NCBI GenBank assembly: GCA_964414815.1
Contig: CAYPXY010000026.1
Location: 1-64,000 of the forward strand
Origin: Mariniblastus sp964414815
Lineage (GTDB): Bacteria; Planctomycetota; Planctomycetia; Pirellulales; Pirellulaceae
Length of the DNA stretch: 64,000 nt
Direction of reading: 5' to 3'
The position numbers and the translations under genes were made by a program. The notes under the pieces were generated by a model. The model saw only the letters and a program-made list of their open reading frames with translations, ran no database searches and was not told where the DNA came from. Positions 35,590 to 44,648 of the stretch are shown one piece after another. How positions within the stretch are numbered: position 1 is the stretch's first letter; the number at the start of each line of letters is the position of its first letter.

Positions 35590-36972
35590 ATGGCAATGGG
35601 TAACCTTCAGCAGATTTTCATTGGTGTTATTTGTGTGGGTGGAGCGTTCCTGCTGGGACACTACTTGAATCACCAAACGCCCCCCCAGCATCCCTTGAGT
35701 TCCAGTTCCACGGAAACGGCGGATGAAGCTCCCAGCGCGGGATCAAACGATTCGGGTACTCGAAAAGCAACCCTGCCCAATTTCCGCAAAGAATCCTCAC
35801 TGGGATTTGACTCAGCTGACTCAGCGGAATCAGCCGACTCTGTACACTCAAACCACGAAGCCGCTTTGCCGCCGCCAAGCCAGCTTGAGTTTGACTCCCC
35901 CTCCATGCCAAGCAAGCGGAACCCGAAAGCCGTCGCCCAGTACGACGAATTGGAAATCGAAGTCCCTGATTTCTCGGCCTTGGCCGCTCGATTCAAGGGA
36001 ACCGCTCTGGAACTGCCCGCGATGGACGGCAACCGGAGTAGCAACCCAACAACGGCCGCAATCGGGTCGGGCATGACTCGGCCACACACCGATCCTCCGT
36101 CCGTAAGTCTCGCGTCCGGCACGGAGCCGAATCCGCGCACTCAAGACCACGCGAAGGCAGCCGGCCACGCGGAACCAACCGTTTCGCTCGAGTCCGTTGC
36201 CAATCACGACTTTAATTCGTCCTTTCGAGCAGAAGATTTTGAGCCAAAGTTGCGAACCGGAAATGGGCTAGCCGGAAATGGACTGGCACAAGCACCGCCT
36301 TCCATCATGACGCAACCTCAGCCCATGATTGAACCTGCACTGCAACCACTTTCTGCAGGATCGACTGGCTCATCCATTCTGGAACGCGAACCCGTCGTCC
36401 GTCGGCATCCCAACGCAATCATCTCGTACAACGACCCATTCCCCGTCGATCCTGCGCCTCAATCTCAGGCAAATCCGACCTTGGCGACGCCTCGACTGGA
36501 TCCCCAGCGAGATCGCTACGAAACCAGCCAACCCAATCAGCCAACCTTGGCACCTGCCGCAGATCGCTGGATGCCACGCGACCACAATCGCCAAAGTGTT
36601 CCTGTGGATTCGTCCAATCATCATGCTGGACTGCAGACCTTGGTGCCCACCTCAGTGCCCACGTCAGGACATTGGATGGATCAAGCACGCGATGCCAATC
36701 CGGTTTCGATGACTCCCTTTCAAAGCCAGAACCCACCGCAAGCCTGGACACCCGCTTCAAACATGGGCGACGTGCGGCCTGCTCCCAATCGTGAGGAGGG
36801 CAAATTTACGGAGTATGTCACGCGATTCGGCGACACGTTGCCCGCGATTTCAAAACACTTCTACGGAACGCCCGACTACTACCTGGACATCTACCTTGCC
36901 AACCGCGACAAGCTCCGCAACCCAGCCCAAGTCCCCGCCGGAATAGCGCTGAAGATTCCAGTCTATGAATAA
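35590..36972 (+). CDS. Membrane-anchored LysM-domain protein
   Basis: The 460-residue protein has an N-terminal hydrophobic helix (LQQIFIGVICVGGAFLLGHYL, residues 5-25). A long Pro/Ser/Gln-rich disordered region follows, and then a C-terminal LysM-like domain (YVTRFGDTLPAISKHFYGTPDYYLDIYLANRDKLRNPAQVPAGIALKIPVYE, residues about 410-460). LysM modules bind peptidoglycan or related glycans, so the protein probably bridges membrane and wall. The ATG start is at 35590. It converges with the alpha/beta hydrolase gene, with the two stops directly adjacent. Confidence 0.85.
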   Translation: MAMGNLQQIFIGVICVGGAFLLGHYLNHQTPPQHPLSSSSTETADEAPSAGSNDSGTRKATLPNFRKESSLGFDSADSAESADSVHSNHEAALPPPSQLEFDSPSMPSKRNPKAVAQYDELEIEVPDFSALAARFKGTALELPAMDGNRSSNPTTAAIGSGMTRPHTDPPSVSLASGTEPNPRTQDHAKAAGHAEPTVSLESVANHDFNSSFRAEDFEPKLRTGNGLAGNGLAQAPPSIMTQPQPMIEPALQPLSAGSTGSSILEREPVVRRHPNAIISYNDPFPVDPAPQSQANPTLATPRLDPQRDRYETSQPNQPTLAPAADRWMPRDHNRQSVPVDSSNHHAGLQTLVPTSVPTSGHWMDQARDANPVSMTPFQSQNPPQAWTPASNMGDVRPAPNREEGKFTEYVTRFGDTLPAISKHFYGTPDYYLDIYLANRDKLRNPAQVPAGIALKIPVYE

Positions 36973-37995
36973 TCACTTCCGTACTCTCGACTTCCAGGGA
37001 TACCCCTCTCGCTTGGCACCCACTTTTCCAGCCACGAACTCCATAATCGCCGAGCGCACTGGATTGCTTTGCAGAATCAACTCGGTGCCCGTGTAATCTG
37101 ATTGTCGCACGAGAAAATCGAATACCGTTTTCTTCTCCGCATACTCGGCATCATCAGCGATGGACGAGATATCGGGTCGGCCTTTCACCATTGTGTCAAA
37201 GATAGAAACGCTGTCCTTCTGGGATTTCTGATCGTTCTCCGCCCAGATAATCAGTGTTGGCAAATTGGGCATTCGCGGATCACTTCCGGCAAACATCGGG
37301 TGCTTCAACTCACTTGCCATCGATAACTGGCCCATCTTCTTTGAGGGGCTAACCAGGGTCAGTGACTTGACATCCTGGCCCTGTTTGATCTCGCCGCTGT
37401 AGGGAGGAAAGCTGTACCAGTCCTGAACGACCCACATCATCGCCAGTACCGACGTTTCCCCCAGCGCAACCACACTCAGGCAATCGATATTCAACTCCCC
37501 ATCGTTGTTTTTTTGAACCAGAAATTTTTTGCAGGCTTCAATGTCATTGACCATCGCAGCCATTTCGGCTTTGCGAAACTTCTTCAAATCCACAAGAGCC
37601 CCCTCCTGACCCACACTCTCACCATGACCACGCATATCCGGCACGATCACGGCGCATCCCGCTTTTTGAAGCTGCCCGGCAAACATCAGCAGATCTACCC
37701 GACTTCCCTCCCAATCGTGCAGCAAAATAAAGGGCAGAACATTCTTGCCGTTGTCGGGTAAATCCTCATGCTGGGGCGGCCTGAAGTAAGTGCATTGCAG
37801 GTTGAAACCGTCCTTGGTTCTCAGCGCAACTTCTTCCGGCTTGTCAATCACCGGAGCCTTTCTCCGGGCAGGTTCCTTGGGCGCCTCAGGCTGCTGCGCA
37901 ATCGCGCCGCCTGCCGACCAACCTCCCCAGGTCACTCCCACTATCAGAATTCCCAAGACCCACTGACGACAAAGCGTTGAATAATTCAAGTACAT
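36973..37995 (-). CDS. Secreted alpha/beta-hydrolase-fold protein
   Basis: The 340-residue protein has a signal peptide (WVLGILIVGVTWGGWSAGGAIAQ, cleavage near residue 34). The alpha/beta hydrolase core follows: LLHDWEGSRVDLLMFAGQLQKAGCAVIVPDMRGHGES, then VVALGETSVLAMMWV at the nucleophile elbow, where the usual GxSxG reads ALGETSV. A late TLIIWAEND strand carries the acid position. The degenerate elbow makes catalysis uncertain. The ATG is at 37995, just inside a palindromic element's flank. Confidence 0.8.
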   Translation of the reverse strand: MYLNYSTLCRQWVLGILIVGVTWGGWSAGGAIAQQPEAPKEPARRKAPVIDKPEEVALRTKDGFNLQCTYFRPPQHEDLPDNGKNVLPFILLHDWEGSRVDLLMFAGQLQKAGCAVIVPDMRGHGESVGQEGALVDLKKFRKAEMAAMVNDIEACKKFLVQKNNDGELNIDCLSVVALGETSVLAMMWVVQDWYSFPPYSGEIKQGQDVKSLTLVSPSKKMGQLSMASELKHPMFAGSDPRMPNLPTLIIWAENDQKSQKDSVSIFDTMVKGRPDISSIADDAEYAEKKTVFDFLVRQSDYTGTELILQSNPVRSAIMEFVAGKVGAKREGYPWKSRVRK

Positions 37996-38014
37996 GGCAA
38001 ATTAGCAAAGTTTT

Positions 38015-38162
38015 AGGAATTGTCCCGAAATAGCTTCCGTATTTCATCATAACCCGAAGCGTAAGCGAGGGACTACTCCAGCTTGGTTAGGCCGTCCCTC
38101 GCTTACGCTTCGGGTTACGATCGATATTAGAAGAATCAGAAATTTATTTCGGGACAATTCCT
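38015..38162. repeat. Full-length dispersed palindromic (MITE-like) element, copy 4
   Basis: This is the most complete copy. AGGAATTGTCCCGAAATAGC at the left end mirrors ATTTATTTCGGGACAATTCCT at the right, and inner arms AACCCGAAGCGTAAGCGAGG and CCTCGCTTACGCTTCGGGTT surround a centre of about 25 bp. It lies between the divergent alpha/beta hydrolase and VWA genes, within the presumed promoter region of both. Confidence 0.85.
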
Positions 38163-38352
38163 TAATTCCCCTCCGAAACATTACTTTACAATCCTAAAAT
38201 CTGAAACCGCCAGAGTCAATCAATTACCGGCACAAACATCGAACCCGTCCCATTTTTATCGAATAAAGTCCGTAAAATTCGGTTGCTATTTTTGCGACCC
38301 GGTAAGACAATGAGTTTAAACGCATTCAACCTTCAACGATTCAGCATCTGCC

Positions 38353-40371
38353 ATGAATCTTCGGGACCTCAAAACACGTTACCAGATCCGAACAGGCCGG
38401 TTCGAGACGCCGCTTGATACGGATGTCCCCTACTGGCTGGTGAGCCTGCTGTTCCACCTCGCACTCTTGATCCTCATGGCGAAATTCATCCTGCCAGGTC
38501 AGATCGACAAAATCATGCGACTGAGCCTCGACGAGCCTGTTCAGGAAATCGAACTGATCGATGACATCCCCGAAGTCGAATTCAGCGACCTGCTGACCGA
38601 CGAGATCGGCATGGAGGGTGACATCGGCTTCGATGCCGCCGCCAGCCAGGCGCCCATGATTCAGATCGTCGACTACCAGCCTCCCCAAATGGATCTGACC
38701 CTCCATGACTTCGGCGAGTTGATGTCTAGCAACGAGTTCATCGAAGGCGGTGCTGAAACGATCAGCGACATGACCATCAAAGGTTCCGTTGGAGTCGTCG
38801 CCAGCGCTGCCAGCGGGGCCGTCGACGCCATCACGATCCGAATCGTGGAGTCGCTGAAAGAGCGGCCAACCACCGTCGTCTGGTTGTTTGACCAGTCGGC
38901 CAGCATGGTCAAGCAGCGGCAAGAGATTCAAGATCGCTTCGAGCGCATTTACGAAGAAGTCAACATCCTCAAGGACGCCGGTCACATCTCGCGTCAGGAC
39001 CACGGCGACGCCATTGCTTTGCTGACTCAGGTCTACGCATTTGGTGCCAATGTCCAGCGACTGCTTCCTGAACCGAGCGAAGACATCGCGATGATCGCTG
39101 AAAAAATCGCCAACATCACCCGCGACGAAAGCGGAATCGAGAACGTGATGCAGGCGGTCGCCACAGCGGCAACCGAACATGCAAAATATCGCGTCAAGAA
39201 ATCCAGAGCAGGTTTTGAACGAAACGTCATGCTGATCGTTGTCACCGACGAAGCAGGCGATGACACGAATCGACTCGACGAGACACTCCGCATCTGCCAA
39301 AAACATCAGATGCCCGTCTACGTGATCGGAATCCCGGCTCCCTTTGGCCGAGCCGAAACGCTGGTGAAATGGGTCGATCCCGATCCAGCCTATGATCAAT
39401 CCGAGCAAATTGCCCGCGTGTCCCAAGGCCCGGAAACCGCTCTGCCGGAACGACTAAGAATGGATTTGACCGGTGCGTTTGACGATCTCGACCTGATTGA
39501 TTCCGGCTTCGGTCCGTTTCACTTGACTCGGCTGTGCTACGAGACGGGCGGGATCTATTTTGCTGTCCATCCCAACCGGCGAGTGGGTCGTCAAGTCTCC
39601 CGCAGGGAAGTCGATGCCTATTCGTCGCTGCTACGGCATTTCTTCGATCCCGAAGTGATGCGGCACTACAAACCGGACTATGTGTCGCAAGACCACTATA
39701 CCAAAAGCGCCCAGACCAATCCCTGCCGTCAGGCACTGGTTCAGGCTTCCGTTTTTACGACGACAGGAACGCTGGACTCTCCCCAACTCCGATTTCCGAA
39801 ATTTGATGAAGCCTCCTTCGTCAACCAAATCACAACGGCTCAGCGTACCGCTGCGATCATCGAGCCACAAATCAATCGCGTTTACGAAATATTGCGGACC
39901 GGCGAACAGGCTCGCCCGAAAGAAATCTCGCGGCGCTGGAAAGCAGGCTATGATCTGGCGATGGGGCAGGCAATCGCAGCCAAACTCAGGGCCGAATCGT
40001 ACAACGCCATGTTGGCAATGGCCAAAACCAGATTGAAATTCTCCCCGCCGCGCGATGAGAACACGCCGCAAAACAACACTTGGGTTCTCCGTCCGGCCGA
40101 TTCGATCGAAACCGGCAGTCAGGCTCAAAAGCTGATGGAAAAAGGCAAGTCCTATTTGACACGAGTAGTGGAAGAACATCCCGATACGCCTTGGGCGATG
40201 TTGGCTCAACGTGAGTTGTCGATTCCAATGGGCTGGAGGTGGGAAGAAACCTACACCCGCCCACCTGAACCCGAACGCCCCAACCCAAACAATAACAACA
40301 ACGTTCGACGTCCCGAGCAACCTCGAGAAAACGAAATGCCCCGACCACGACGCGAGATCCCGAGATTGTAG
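38353..40371 (+). CDS. Membrane-anchored von Willebrand factor A domain protein
   Basis: The 672-residue protein has one transmembrane helix near residues 22-44 (YWLVSLLFHLALLILMAKFIL). An acidic linker follows, then a VWA domain with the metal-ion MIDAS motif DQSAS (in TTVVWLFDQSASMV, residues about 180-190) and the conserved VTDEAGDD. A long C-terminal helical region ends in a Pro/Asn/Arg-rich tail. VWA domains bind protein partners via a divalent metal; the partner is unknown. The ATG is at 38353. The end is 14 bp from the convergent Ser/Thr kinase gene. Confidence 0.87.
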   Translation: MNLRDLKTRYQIRTGRFETPLDTDVPYWLVSLLFHLALLILMAKFILPGQIDKIMRLSLDEPVQEIELIDDIPEVEFSDLLTDEIGMEGDIGFDAAASQAPMIQIVDYQPPQMDLTLHDFGELMSSNEFIEGGAETISDMTIKGSVGVVASAASGAVDAITIRIVESLKERPTTVVWLFDQSASMVKQRQEIQDRFERIYEEVNILKDAGHISRQDHGDAIALLTQVYAFGANVQRLLPEPSEDIAMIAEKIANITRDESGIENVMQAVATAATEHAKYRVKKSRAGFERNVMLIVVTDEAGDDTNRLDETLRICQKHQMPVYVIGIPAPFGRAETLVKWVDPDPAYDQSEQIARVSQGPETALPERLRMDLTGAFDDLDLIDSGFGPFHLTRLCYETGGIYFAVHPNRRVGRQVSRREVDAYSSLLRHFFDPEVMRHYKPDYVSQDHYTKSAQTNPCRQALVQASVFTTTGTLDSPQLRFPKFDEASFVNQITTAQRTAAIIEPQINRVYEILRTGEQARPKEISRRWKAGYDLAMGQAIAAKLRAESYNAMLAMAKTRLKFSPPRDENTPQNNTWVLRPADSIETGSQAQKLMEKGKSYLTRVVEEHPDTPWAMLAQRELSIPMGWRWEETYTRPPEPERPNPNNNNNVRRPEQPRENEMPRPRREIPRL

Positions 40372-40385
40372 GTTGCTGGGTGGTT

Positions 40386-43300
40386 TTACTTCTGGTCGCC
40401 ACTCAATGCTTTGATTGTCTTGAGTGCGATGTTACCCAATATTATATTCTTAAGACGTTTTCTTCGAGACTCCCGAAGTTCGCTGTCGGAATAAAGATAA
40501 TTGTCGCCGTTCCGAACCCAATGCAACTCGGCCAACTCTTGCTGGCTCGCACCACTGAAGGTTTTCAGCAACCATTCGTTCGCTTTCTCAGCGATTGCAG
40601 CGTCCACTTTTGAAAACTGCCCAAGAATCAAAGCAACGCAAACCTGAACTTCCTCAATATCAGAAAGATGGACCCTAAATTGATGGCCTGGCAAGGCCGC
40701 GAAAGCATAGTCATCGCCGCTGATGTCAGCTCGGTAGAACCAACCGCTTGAAAGCAATGATACTGCAATATACTGTTCTGTAACCTCATTGCCATCCGCC
40801 AAAAGCAACTTTTCCTGGTGTAGAACAACAGGTTGCTCATATCGGCCTTGGGAACTGGAGATACCTCCAATTGAAGTGCCTCCCGCTCTTCCTGCGCCTG
40901 TAGTGCTTCCTCCTGAATCGGATGCATCTCCAGCTCCCACTATCCCGCCTGCCGAGCCTCCCGGGCCTCCACTCCCTCCACTGACGCCGCCGATGCCTGT
41001 ACCTGCCTGCCTTGACGGGAGCCCACCGTCCCTCCTTGATGCAGTCAACCACTCTTTTGCACGTTCAGCAAACTGCACAAGCACCGGGACCATTGACTCG
41101 TCATTTGCCCCTCCGAACCGCCAAATTTGCCGAAGTGTCTCTACACGATTGTTGTAATGGGTATCCGCGTCAACAAGCCACTTCTCGAGGTCCTGGAAAA
41201 GCAGGTCATTCCGAATTTTAAACTGGCTGAAAAAATTCGAAAGAACCAACTTTAGTTCCACACTGGTGCTTTGTTGATAAGTCTCTGTAAATAATACAAC
41301 CGATTCAGCAACAAACTCTTCCGCGGGCGAAACTATCCTCTCCCCACTCGTCGAGTCGAAGTCAATCGCCATAGGTGTCCAAAAATTGCACTGAGTGGCA
41401 GTGTCGCACAGAACTCGCGTCCTGTCCGCGTCGCCTCGTGCAACATACTGGCTGACCGCCTCGATAAACGCCCTGTTCACCTCGACATGGCGTGCGCGAA
41501 GCGTCTCGCGGTACTCATTCCTGCGGTTCGGAAACGATCCGTACTGTTCAGTGTACACGGTCCCATGAAAACTGATCCAAAACAGAAACTGCCGGCTCTG
41601 AGTCGTGCCTTCTCCCAACTCCTGGATGACAAAATCAATCAGGTAGTCAGGTTCCTGGTGACTGAAGAAAACAAGTAGAGCTTCGTGAAAGTTCTCGTTC
41701 TCTTGACTTGGCCCCACATGGAAGGAACCATATCGTCTGACCACCTTGGCAATAGTTCTTTGCGCGACTGTCCCCCTCCCCGGCTTGTCCACTGAGAGTC
41801 GGCCGATAGCCCGGATCGCATTACACAAGGTTTCCGGCTTCTGTTCTGTTTCCAGAACCATCAACCACTGACCGAACGTCAAACCATCATACCTTGGCTC
41901 AGGTTCTGGTTGAGTGACTTCCTTGGGCAGGTCCTGGTCCGCTAGAGCCGGTGTCGTCGTGTGGGCATCCGACGCCGCTACCGATGAGGGGGGCCGTCGT
42001 TCGACTTTGACAACCTGCTTTCCGCCGCGCGATAGCGTCAGTGTGTCGGGTGAAACCACAAAGTCTGTTTTCCCTTGGCCGGCTTGAACGGAATAATGTC
42101 CGGCGGTGATCTCGATTCGACTCTGAGTTTCCGGATCGATCACTTGAACCAGGTTTCCGTTTTGCAGTATCTCGACCTTCACATTCGGGTCGCTCGACTC
42201 GATCACAATCTCGCCCTGATTCGTCAGGATGCGAATGATATCGCCGCCAAAGAGAAAACCTGCCGCCAGCAACGCCCCGCCGCAAGCCGTTGCCACCAAG
42301 TTGCGCCAGAATCGGCTTGAATGTCCGCGACCCATTCCGCGATCCGTTCGCGGCAGTGGTGCTGGGCTGCCAACCGGCCCTACCGAATCAGCCCGCGAAT
42401 CAGCACGGAACGGCCAGCGGTCTCTCGTCGAACCCAATGCTTGAGCGACCTCCCGCGCAGAAGCGGGACGGCTATCGGCCTGTTTTTCCAACAGTGCCAT
42501 CACCAGATCCGAAAAATCCGGACTGCAACCCGGATTGAGCTGGATCGGGGGCGGAGGTGAATCGTGTTGAATGGACTGTAGCGTCGCCAGTATTCCATTG
42601 GCACCAAACGGCAATCGGCCAGCAATGCAGCGATAAAGCAAACACCCGAGGCTAAACAAATCACTTCTTCCGTCCAGCTCCAGACCGCGAGTCTGCTCGG
42701 GCGACATATAGCTCGGCGTACCCGCCAGAAATCCACTGGCCGTCAGTTGCGGATTGAGATCCGAGACTCGGGCCAGACCAAAATCCAGCAACTTGATCTG
42801 ATCATCCTGATCCACCCACACATTGGCCGGTTTGATATCCCGATGAACAATGCCTTTTCGATGAGCCGCCTCCAGAGCATCACAAATCTGCAGCGCAAAG
42901 TCGCGAACTTTTTCCTCCGGCAAAAAGGCTACCTGCCCCAGTCGCGATTCCAGCGTTTCACCCGGCAGTAACTGCATCGTCATAAACGCCAGTCCTCTCG
43001 CCTCGCCCACATCAAAGATCGTGATGATCCCTTTGTGGTCGATCGCCGCAACGGCCTGAGCCTCACGCAGGAACCGAGCCTTCGCAGCGGCACCGAGCGA
43101 CGGCCGCAATATCTTGATCGCCAACTCACGATGGAGCCGATGGTCAGTGGCCGCGAATACAACGCCCGTGCTGCCCGCGCCCAGCAACTCCACAATCTCA
43201 TAATGAGCCAGCGAACCAAGCGAATCTTCTTCGCTGCCTTGGGCCAGCAATCGCAAGACTTCGGCAGCCCGATCTTCCGCCAGAACAACCGCTTCGCTCT

Positions 43301-43580
43301 GCGGATTGCGGCTGTTAGCCTCAATGCGAGCGACCAATCGTTCGATATCGGCCCGTTCAGCATCCGGCAACTCATTTTCCAAGTGGAGAGAAGCCGCCTG
43401 TCGAATGGCTCCTTCGATCGTGTCGCCCTCCTCCCCGATCATTCCGCGAAACGTCTCTTCGCAAACCGAGCAATCATCGAGATGACGCTCCAAATCCACG
43501 GCTTCCTGATCGCGCAGCGCCCCCTTCAAGTAGTGATCGAGTCGAGTATGTTGCGGACATCGAGTTTCAGCGGCAGCCAT
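40386..43580 (-). CDS. Membrane Ser/Thr protein kinase with N-terminal zinc-finger-like segment
   Basis: The 1064-residue protein starts with an anti-sigma-type HxxxCxxC segment (H33, C37, C40). The kinase domain covers about residues 127-385: GAGSTGVV loop, K156 in AIKIL, HRDIKPAN with D248, and DFG with D267. A transmembrane helix is at 428-447, and the extracytoplasmic part includes HEAT-like helices and a Gly-rich stretch (GGVSGGSGGPGGSAGG). It phosphorylates Ser/Thr, and its substrate could include the ECF sigma factor encoded just upstream, as is usual for planctomycete kinase/sigma pairs. The ATG start is at 43580. Confidence 0.9.
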   Translation of the reverse strand: MAAAETRCPQHTRLDHYLKGALRDQEAVDLERHLDDCSVCEETFRGMIGEEGDTIEGAIRQAASLHLENELPDAERADIERLVARIEANSRNPQSEAVVLAEDRAAEVLRLLAQGSEEDSLGSLAHYEIVELLGAGSTGVVFAATDHRLHRELAIKILRPSLGAAAKARFLREAQAVAAIDHKGIITIFDVGEARGLAFMTMQLLPGETLESRLGQVAFLPEEKVRDFALQICDALEAAHRKGIVHRDIKPANVWVDQDDQIKLLDFGLARVSDLNPQLTASGFLAGTPSYMSPEQTRGLELDGRSDLFSLGCLLYRCIAGRLPFGANGILATLQSIQHDSPPPPIQLNPGCSPDFSDLVMALLEKQADSRPASAREVAQALGSTRDRWPFRADSRADSVGPVGSPAPLPRTDRGMGRGHSSRFWRNLVATACGGALLAAGFLFGGDIIRILTNQGEIVIESSDPNVKVEILQNGNLVQVIDPETQSRIEITAGHYSVQAGQGKTDFVVSPDTLTLSRGGKQVVKVERRPPSSVAASDAHTTTPALADQDLPKEVTQPEPEPRYDGLTFGQWLMVLETEQKPETLCNAIRAIGRLSVDKPGRGTVAQRTIAKVVRRYGSFHVGPSQENENFHEALLVFFSHQEPDYLIDFVIQELGEGTTQSRQFLFWISFHGTVYTEQYGSFPNRRNEYRETLRARHVEVNRAFIEAVSQYVARGDADRTRVLCDTATQCNFWTPMAIDFDSTSGERIVSPAEEFVAESVVLFTETYQQSTSVELKLVLSNFFSQFKIRNDLLFQDLEKWLVDADTHYNNRVETLRQIWRFGGANDESMVPVLVQFAERAKEWLTASRRDGGLPSRQAGTGIGGVSGGSGGPGGSAGGIVGAGDASDSGGSTTGAGRAGGTSIGGISSSQGRYEQPVVLHQEKLLLADGNEVTEQYIAVSLLSSGWFYRADISGDDYAFAALPGHQFRVHLSDIEEVQVCVALILGQFSKVDAAIAEKANEWLLKTFSGASQQELAELHWVRNGDNYLYSDSELRESRRKRLKNIILGNIALKTIKALSGDQK

Positions 43581-43962
43581 TTTTTTCTCCCAAATGTGTA
43601 ATTGACATCCAAGACTATGCGCATTGGGAGTACACTTTGTATCGAAAATTAAAAAATTTGGAACCTTTCAATGAAAACTGGAATCGCAGCTTAAAAAATC
43701 GAAAAAAGTAGGGTGTGTGGAGCGGTCGATATTACCAAGAGAGATTGCCAAAGGAAAACAGCTTCATAGCGCCCCAGTCTCCCATCGAGTTCATTGACCG
43801 CGTAACACACCAGCGCGTGGTGTGTTACGCGGTCGTTCGATCGTTTTTGACTCATTGGCGGGTTTCTACATGGTTCGAATTGCCATATGAATTACAGGGG
43901 CCGGCACGACCGCTGCACACACCCTACGTCTTAAAGCTAAACAACCTTCATGCCCACCAACA
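43581..43962. other. Spacer between ECF sigma factor and kinase genes
   Basis: This 382-bp interval has no gene. It contains a 220-bp inverted-repeat element (43708-43927) with a long perfect hairpin in its middle. The remaining AT-rich 130 bp before the kinase start may hold its promoter. Confidence 0.6.
43708..43927. repeat. 220-bp palindromic element with internal 17-bp hairpin
   Basis: Outer arms of 21 bp (43708-43728, beginning GTAGGGTGTGTGG; and 43907-43927, ending CACACCCTAC) match as inverted repeats with one mismatch. Inside lies a perfect hairpin, with GACCGCGTAACACACCA at 43796-43812 and its complement at 43818-43834 and a five-base loop. No coding frame is convincing. It resembles a short non-autonomous mobile element. 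A related GCACACCCTAC motif occurs near 4261-4271. Confidence 0.7.
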
Positions 43963-44529
43963 TCAATCCAGTAGCCCGTCCAGCTCTTCGCGAATTCGTT
44001 TGATCAGCCTGCTTTTGGCGGAATACAGCGTCCAGACGCTCACTTCGTGCTGGTGAGCGATGGATTCGGCGGTCGATTCGCCGCGCAGAAGTTCCAGCAG
44101 CGCTTCCCAAGTTTTGGGCGCAAAATCAGGCCGCATGGTCGCAATCGCCCGCTTGATCAATTCCATGCGATAGCTCTGATCCCAAGTCGATTCGAGCGAA
44201 TGGCGGTCCGGCAATTCTCCGACCCACGAGCCCGCTGACTGAACGTCCAGACGATTCCGCCGTCGCCACAACAATCGAAACCGGTTCAACGTGATCGCTC
44301 GCAGCCAGCCCCGAAAGGATCTCTCGCGATCATAGTTGAACTGACCAATTTTCTGACTGACGATCCCCAACACATCCTGAGCCAGATCGCAAGCGTCCTG
44401 AAAATTCATTCCGACTTGTCTGGCCCAATAGACAATGAGCGGCGTATACATCGAGACAAACCGGCTCCACGCATCGAAGTCATCTCGATTCCCAAGTTTC
44501 GCCAGCAGACTTTCAGATGTCGTATTCAT
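43963..44529 (-). CDS. ECF-type sigma-70 family factor
   Basis: The protein is 188 residues from the ATG at 44529; a TTG at 44544 is in frame upstream. Region 2 is visible (WSRFVSMYTPLIVYWARQVGMNFQDACDLAQDVLGIVSQKIGQFNYDRERSFRGWLRAITLNRFRLLWRRR). Region 4 has a helix-turn-helix (LLRGESTAESIAHQHEVSVWTLYSAKSRLIKRIREEL). It directs RNA polymerase to specific promoters. The downstream kinase with a zinc-finger-like N-terminus is probably its regulatory partner. The pattern fits the planctomycete ECF group linked to Ser/Thr kinases. Confidence 0.9.
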   Translation of the reverse strand: MNTTSESLLAKLGNRDDFDAWSRFVSMYTPLIVYWARQVGMNFQDACDLAQDVLGIVSQKIGQFNYDRERSFRGWLRAITLNRFRLLWRRRNRLDVQSAGSWVGELPDRHSLESTWDQSYRMELIKRAIATMRPDFAPKTWEALLELLRGESTAESIAHQHEVSVWTLYSAKSRLIKRIREELDGLLD

Positions 44530-44648
44530 CCCGGTTCTCGCCAAATAGAGTGACTCAAGAACCTGTCATTAAAACACGACTTGCCCCGATTTGGCAAGCT
44601 GACCACCGCATAACCGAAATGGGCCACCCAACTATTTAGCTGCACTCG

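Noticed and set aside
35357..35596. 79-codon minus-strand frame between mutS and the LysM gene, with a segment (IRYAVGETGSGEVL) faintly like an Ada/Ogt N-terminus.
   Set aside because: Only a TTG start overlapping the LysM start, no ATG or ribosome site, and the similarity is too short to support a gene or pseudogene.
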